A stretch of DNA of 64,000 bases, from contig OW388289.1 in NCBI GenBank assembly GCA_936450465.1, forward strand, positions 70,306,420-70,370,419, written 5' to 3'. The position numbers and the translations under genes are program-made. Positions 58,791 through 64,000 of this stretch are shown here, one piece after another. A model generated the notes under the pieces. The model did not search any database. It had not been told where the DNA came from and saw nothing but the letters and a program-made list of their open reading frames with translations. Each line of letters opens with the position of its first letter. The first letter of the stretch is position 1. This DNA is from Gibbula magus (taxonomy: Eukaryota > Mollusca > Gastropoda > Trochida > Trochidae).

Positions 58791-58799
58791 TTTTGTTTT

Positions 58800-60116
58800 T
58801 TTATAATTTTATTTCTTTTTCAAATACATAGACATATAATACATATCTTATTCATAATACAAAGGTCAACAACGTAAGCATTTTTAAATATTGGTACACA
58901 CCAACTGCAAAATAATTTCACATAAAGTTCACACAAAAGTATACAGGTTTCACAAGTTCTTTTTTTCCTGGCATCATACGTTCACCGAAGTTTGAAAAGA
59001 TTATGGCATACCGACCAGAATGTCATTAATTTTCAGTAATTGCAATTGGAGTAACATATGAGTTTATCAATTTCGAATACATTTTTTAAGGCTTGTTTTA
59101 CTAAATTGATTTGTGGTAAAGAGCCCTTTAACTTTGATATGTATATGTTATACTTTACTGTTGTTATAATAAGGTTTAGAACCATATTTCGTTTTTCGGG
59201 ATATCCGAGAGATATGTTGCGTTTTGAGAAGTTCAATGTAGAGTCTGTTGTTTTCTCTATCCATGTTATAAGGGGAGACATAATAACTCACAACAACCAT
59301 GATACCTGATCGATGAGCATACATGTAATCTCTACATTGTTCAACTTACTTTTAAATTGTAACACTGCGAAGACCGGTGAAGATTTGCATTTAAATTCAA
59401 TTACATACAACGAGGTGAAACAGAAACGCTATGAAGTTTAAACAGTCAAACACAAAATAATTGTAGCAGAGAAAGTCGATTTCGAATTTTTGTGATGATG
59501 ATATATCTCGTAAAGAGGTATACAAAATTCAATTAATTAGAGAATGATACTTGATATTTTGAAAAATACAACGATGAGTAAAGGAGTTTAACGATGCTTT
59601 ACGATTAAAATACCCAGTGTTGGAATTTGACCGTGATATGAAGTTATGTTAATATATGTTCATACATCAGTTCTTCTCATTACTCTGAATAGGAAAGATA
59701 TATTTATATTTTATTTTGTTGTATATGAGACAAAAAAACTAGGAAACACTATAGACTACATATTTCACCGTAATGATATGATATCGGTTCATTGTTATTT
59801 AGATTAATGATTATATAAGTATTATGAACTGAAGGTCGTTACTTGATTGAGTTTTAAAGTTACAATTCATAAGGTACCGTCTGTGATGTTTCTCTCAAAA
59901 TAAGTGTGCTTAATAGTGCTTATCATCATATTTACATCACAAGTTGAAAAACTTATTATTCAAGTTAGTGTGAGTAGGGAAACAGATAGCATGTGTTGCA
60001 TTGGTTACTGCACACGTAGACTGAGGTAAATAAAAACAGAGAGTATCGACCTAAAAGTCTTAACCTATCATTTATCTAAATGTGGTTAGCAGTCTTCTTC
60101 ATCGTTTCATCGGGGC
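58800..60116. other. AT-rich DNA inside the copy C region, no gene seen
   Basis: Opposed frames of 82-83 codons at 59033-59309 lack motifs. No convincing match to A or B was found by eye, so this is either a private insertion or too diverged to follow. Confidence 0.45.
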
Positions 60117-60344
60117 GATAATCTCCTGTATCAGTACTGGTGTAATATAGGTTCAATCAGTGTCATATCCCAGCGATGAAAACTTCACTGCATTGACATT
60201 TGTATGCGGAATCGACACATACATGTTGTCTAGACATAATCGTCTAAACTGGAATATTATAATTAATCTCATTCTGAGAAGCTTTGTTGTAATACAATCT
60301 AGTCACGTTCCTACAGTATGTGATATTTCTAATTAGACACTCAT

Positions 60345-60490
60345 TCACGGAGTAACGGGGATATATAGCGTTCAGTCTGTCCGTCCGCTGTCCGTCCTTT
60401 CGGTCCATAAACATTGTCCCAAACTGTTTCCAAAACTGTACATGCCAGCTTCACCAACCTTGATACACACGTCAACCATGATCAAATATG
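60345..60490. repeat. Dispersed repeat related to 15330-15680
   Basis: GGGGATATATAGCGTTCAGT, GTCCGTCCGCTGTCCGTCC, CCTTGATACACACGTCAACC and ATGATC parallel the blocks at 15350-15460. It interrupts the copy C homology. Confidence 0.6.
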
Positions 60491-61930
60491 ACATTGAATA
60501 GCACCGGTACCGTCCTATCATGTATATAAGCTTATTTGTACAGTTATTTGTTCTTGAATCTAAATTACAGACTAAAGATTGACATTCCTATATGTTCGTT
60601 AAAGTTCGTCAAGTGTACAGTCTTCATTGGTTCAACAGTTGATAAGAACAGCACAACACAGTTTCTCCTACAACTTTTGATTTATTTACATTGTCTATGA
60701 TGGAACGTTATTATGACATCACAATATAAAACATAGGCAAAGCTTATTTATTTATATAATGCAGAAGGTCTAGATCTATTGTTCCGCTTGATCCACGTTA
60801 ATTTCGATCCATTAGAAGTCATCACCATTTGACTACCAAATTGATAGCGTCTTCACTCGTATGTATTTTTCTAAAGTAATGGTTATCGTAACATCATCAA
60901 GAACTCTACAAATCCATATGCGAGAGGTTCAAATCAACAGCGAATAACCCCTTTACATTGTATATCCACAACAAGTTTGATTGATCTAAGGGTCGAAAAG
61001 ATACTTCCCAGGTACCAGGAGTGTTTTAGTGTCCATGACTCTGTAGTGTACTCAGTAAAGACGCTTTAGAACATCATCTTATATGTGTGGACAGAAGGCC
61101 AAATATTAGTGTGTTTGACTTTGCCGTTTGTAAATATATCTGAACTGAACTCCCTTTACTGTAGTGTGTAATCAATAATATACAGACTACAATAAATAAA
61201 TATTGAAACATTAAGTTGTTGTACCAACATATTCTCAAACATTCAGTTGACATGAACGTTCAACGTTTTGTAAACGGGTTTACTTCAACATGGAGTTGGG
61301 ATTTTTTTTATATGCGAAAACTAATTAATGAATATGGAAACATAGATACAAATGCAAAAAGTACAATGAGACCAAGATTTGATTTGTTGATCATTTATTA
61401 TTATCCAAATAGGATGATTGCAGTTGAAATCTTACTAATTGATTGGCAGCTCAATCAATTTTTGATTTAGAAGTTATATGAAAGGACACATGTAACATAC
61501 CTCCAGCTGAATTTATATATGTCCTTCGAGTTGTCGATGTCATTCTTTAACTTTAACTGGAGGTCAGATAGAACTAGAATGAATCATTAAAACTTTTAAC
61601 TAAAATCTTCCGAGACTTATACGAGAAAATGAATGTTTATTTTCTGGTAAATTGCTTAGAAACTCGATATTTGCCAACAAAATGCCAGTGGGTCAGACAT
61701 ATTACCAAATTAACACGTCTGAGTGCTCATGAAGCCACTGTTAAGAAGGATTGCATTATTTGACTTGACAAGTGTAAGGTAATTGTGTATTTCCATTGGC
61801 TCAGATAGTTATCTTACAGTTTCAATAAATAATTCCCCAAGCAATATCATTCTGTAATAATGTAATTATATCATAACATGTCTAACTATGAATAATGTTA
61901 TGTAATTAACCAGTGGCATAAACAGCAGTA

Positions 61931-64000
61931 TATTTCATTCCTGATTCCTGAAGTGATTTGAATAGTGACTTGTTTATATCTAGTCAGTGTTTATTGCTTT
62001 AGTCCGAATTGAGTAAATATTTGAAATAATTGGTGTATGTCACATGTGCTAGATGTGCATTTTATTATAACAATCCTTAACGCACACGATCCAAATTTAT
62101 AATAACCATCATAAGCTCCCATTCCATACTCTGAAAACTTCATACCCTCTGTAGAAAACGACAAGGTTAGGTTCGTGTACATCAATCTGTCAATTGAAAT
62201 TGTGTTTTGCGATCTTTTGAAGGACTAGATGCAGGTTAACAGATTCAAGAAAAAGGGCAAATATAATAATATAATCAATTGTGTTGATATTTAAAGTTGA
62301 TGTTATCTGAACATAACGATTGTTCAAAATAAAATATCACAACGTTTAATTATATTTATATACATACATACAAGAACATATAATAACAGATTTTTTTCAA
62401 AATGTGCGATATGTCAATCAGATTGTAAGAAGAGACAATGCAATGAAATGTATAACATGTATTTCTAACTGTTGATACAAATATTATTTATATATTGATA
62501 TATGTACATACTCGAATATTCAATTCAGTGTTAATATGTTTACTATGCATTTTGTCACGATAATGACATGGAACTCATAAGCGTAGTATTTATAATGGTG
62601 TGGATATATCATATGGATGATTTCGACTCGATATCAGAACACAGAATCAGCTTCAATATGAGTTTTCTAAAGTTCTGAGTTACTTCTGAAGATAATGTAC
62701 CTTATGCTAAGGAATATCCCATACTGTTATTCCATGAACACAAAGGAGGAGTCTGCAGACACAGCCACATTAAACCATTCTGCTTATGTGAAGCTGTCAC
62801 ATTATCAGTCCCTGGTTACCACGGCGTGAGGAAAAGGAAAATCGCTAAGAGCTCGGAGGTCTGGCGGAAACTACTATCTAGAACTATAATTCCAAAAGGA
62901 CCCTGCTCGAAATACAATAGTTATGTAATGGGAATACGCGAGGATTGAATATATATCCTAATACAATCGGACCATTATAATATTCGTACACGCAACTTAA
63001 GGCACCATTTAGTTCGTGTTACAGTTTTATAACTTCGGCAACGCAATCGGAAGAATGGGGACACTATGATATCATATATGTAACGCTAATCAATAACGTA
63101 AATGTAAGGGATATTACTGTATTTATGTTTTTTTACGAAATCTGGTGTAAGGATTACCTGTTGTGCACCATGGTTGCTCATTTGTCATCATACTCAACAG
63201 ATTATATTTGTCTTTGGATTTTTAAAAATAAAGCTAGGACCTATTGAATAAACAATTAAAATGGTTATTGTATAAAAAAAATAACCATGAATACACAAGA
63301 TTAAATGTGTTGGATTCAGTTGTATTGTGCATATCAAATAAAACAATGAAAACGAAATTAAACATTTTTCATATAACCATTTGTTGCATGAACTGCAGAT
63401 ATTTCGTGATATCAATAGGTTAATAATTTAAACTAAGGATAACGTGTTTATTTATGATTGGGATATTTTTTGAGCAAATAAACTATATACATGTAGAACT
63501 TAAACAATGATATCACATACAAATTATATTGAAGTCAATTTGTTTGAGCATCCGGTTGTGCAACGGTATAGAAGATATGCTGTAGGTTCCCCACATAATT
63601 TACAACATGAACTTCATTTAATAGAAATGAGATAAACAAATCCTGAGATCAGTCAAACAGAGGGGAGTGAGAAATGAGTCGCTGTCGTTTGTCCAATATG
63701 GATGTTTAACTCGTGGATTTTCAGATAACCATTAATTTAGACATGTGATTGGAGCAATGATTACACTTGTCAGACATCTTCAGAAGTGCTGAATTACAAT
63801 AAATTTAAATGAACGTTGTTTGGCAAAAGTGCTCATCATCTTCCTTGCTGGTTTTATTATATTGATCCCTACAGCCAATTACCAGAACCATAAATGTAAG
63901 CCTATGTTATTAGGAAATAAACCTAGATTGCTGTGACCAGAAGGTGACCTGTGATAATGTGGACCACTGCACGATTGTGAATTGTAATGCTTTGATACAC
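61931..64000. other. AT-rich DNA without recognisable gene
   Basis: Short frames only. A 64-codon minus-strand frame at 61991-62185 reads plausibly (NLTLSFSTEGMKF and so on) but has no paralogue in A or B to test it. Nothing else was seen. Confidence 0.5.

Larger units (their letters stand above)
57850..61930 (+). repeat. Diverged partial third copy C
   Basis: Good evidence: 60117-61930 is collinear with 46205-48115 (B). Shared blocks include GTGTCATATCCC..CGATGAAAACTTCAC, GGTCTAGATCTATTGTTCCG, TTGATTGATCTAAGGGTC and GTAATTATATCATAACATGT with CTAACTATGAATA. Weaker: 57853-57910 resembles 44865-44920, and 58335-58425 resembles 45330-45415. Private insertions separate these blocks. C lacks the 3.47 kb element found in A. 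It is clearly older or faster-changing than the A/B pair. Confidence 0.7.

Noticed and set aside
61991..62185. 64-codon minus-strand frame with protein-like composition
   Set aside because: Short, no recognised domain, and it lies just outside the copy C homology, so conservation cannot be assessed.

Overview
The window looks like non-coding or gene-poor nuclear DNA of an animal. It is AT-rich and crowded with tRNA-derived SINEs, short inverted-repeat elements and microsatellites, and no open reading frame is long enough to be a convincing gene. A mollusc or other lophotrochozoan is my best guess, from the SINE type and the dispersed repeats carrying CCGTCCGTCC or a CATGCC...CCCATCGGGCC end; this is inference, not proof. 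No rRNA, functional tRNA gene, CRISPR array or bacterial-type gene was seen.

Layout. Bases 1-15,680 are single-copy AT-rich DNA with scattered repeats: a SINE fragment, a tRNA-like element, several hairpin elements, a 1.1 kb element with a TTA target duplication (10,502-11,590) and a 543-bp inverted-repeat element (13,094-13,636). Bases 15,681-33,565 (copy A) and 33,566-56,456 (copy B) are two head-to-tail copies of one unit, originally about 18 kb. They stay alignable by eye from end to end but are broken by insertions and deletions private to one copy. A third, more diverged partial copy (C) lies at about 57,850-61,930. The rest to 64,000 is unique AT-rich DNA.

The duplication is useful because each copy supplies the 'empty site' for insertions in the other, so mobile elements can be delimited from sequence alone. 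Copy A gained a 3.47 kb inverted-repeat element (24,553-28,021) whose ends carry arrays of a 14-bp perfect palindrome, GACGGCATGCCGTC, including five copies at exactly 35-bp spacing. It also gained a full-length SINE with a 12-bp target duplication and a 1.5 kb nest of hairpin elements. Copy B gained a 4.16 kb element with long terminal inverted repeats and ~160-bp internal tandem repeats, a 2.1 kb three-level nested insertion, a 5'-truncated SINE, a 240-bp-arm inverted duplication and a 200-bp GT/CT microsatellite.

Possible genes. A few short blocks conserved between A and B look like exons: a splice-acceptor-bounded block, a transmembrane-like block and a 109-bp donor-bounded block, in order on the + strand. 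They could be remains of the C-terminal end of a single-pass membrane protein, broken in A. Two minus-strand blocks also keep similar reading frames. All are weak candidates and I assign no function. The most noteworthy item is the palindrome-array element, which I do not recognise as a described family.
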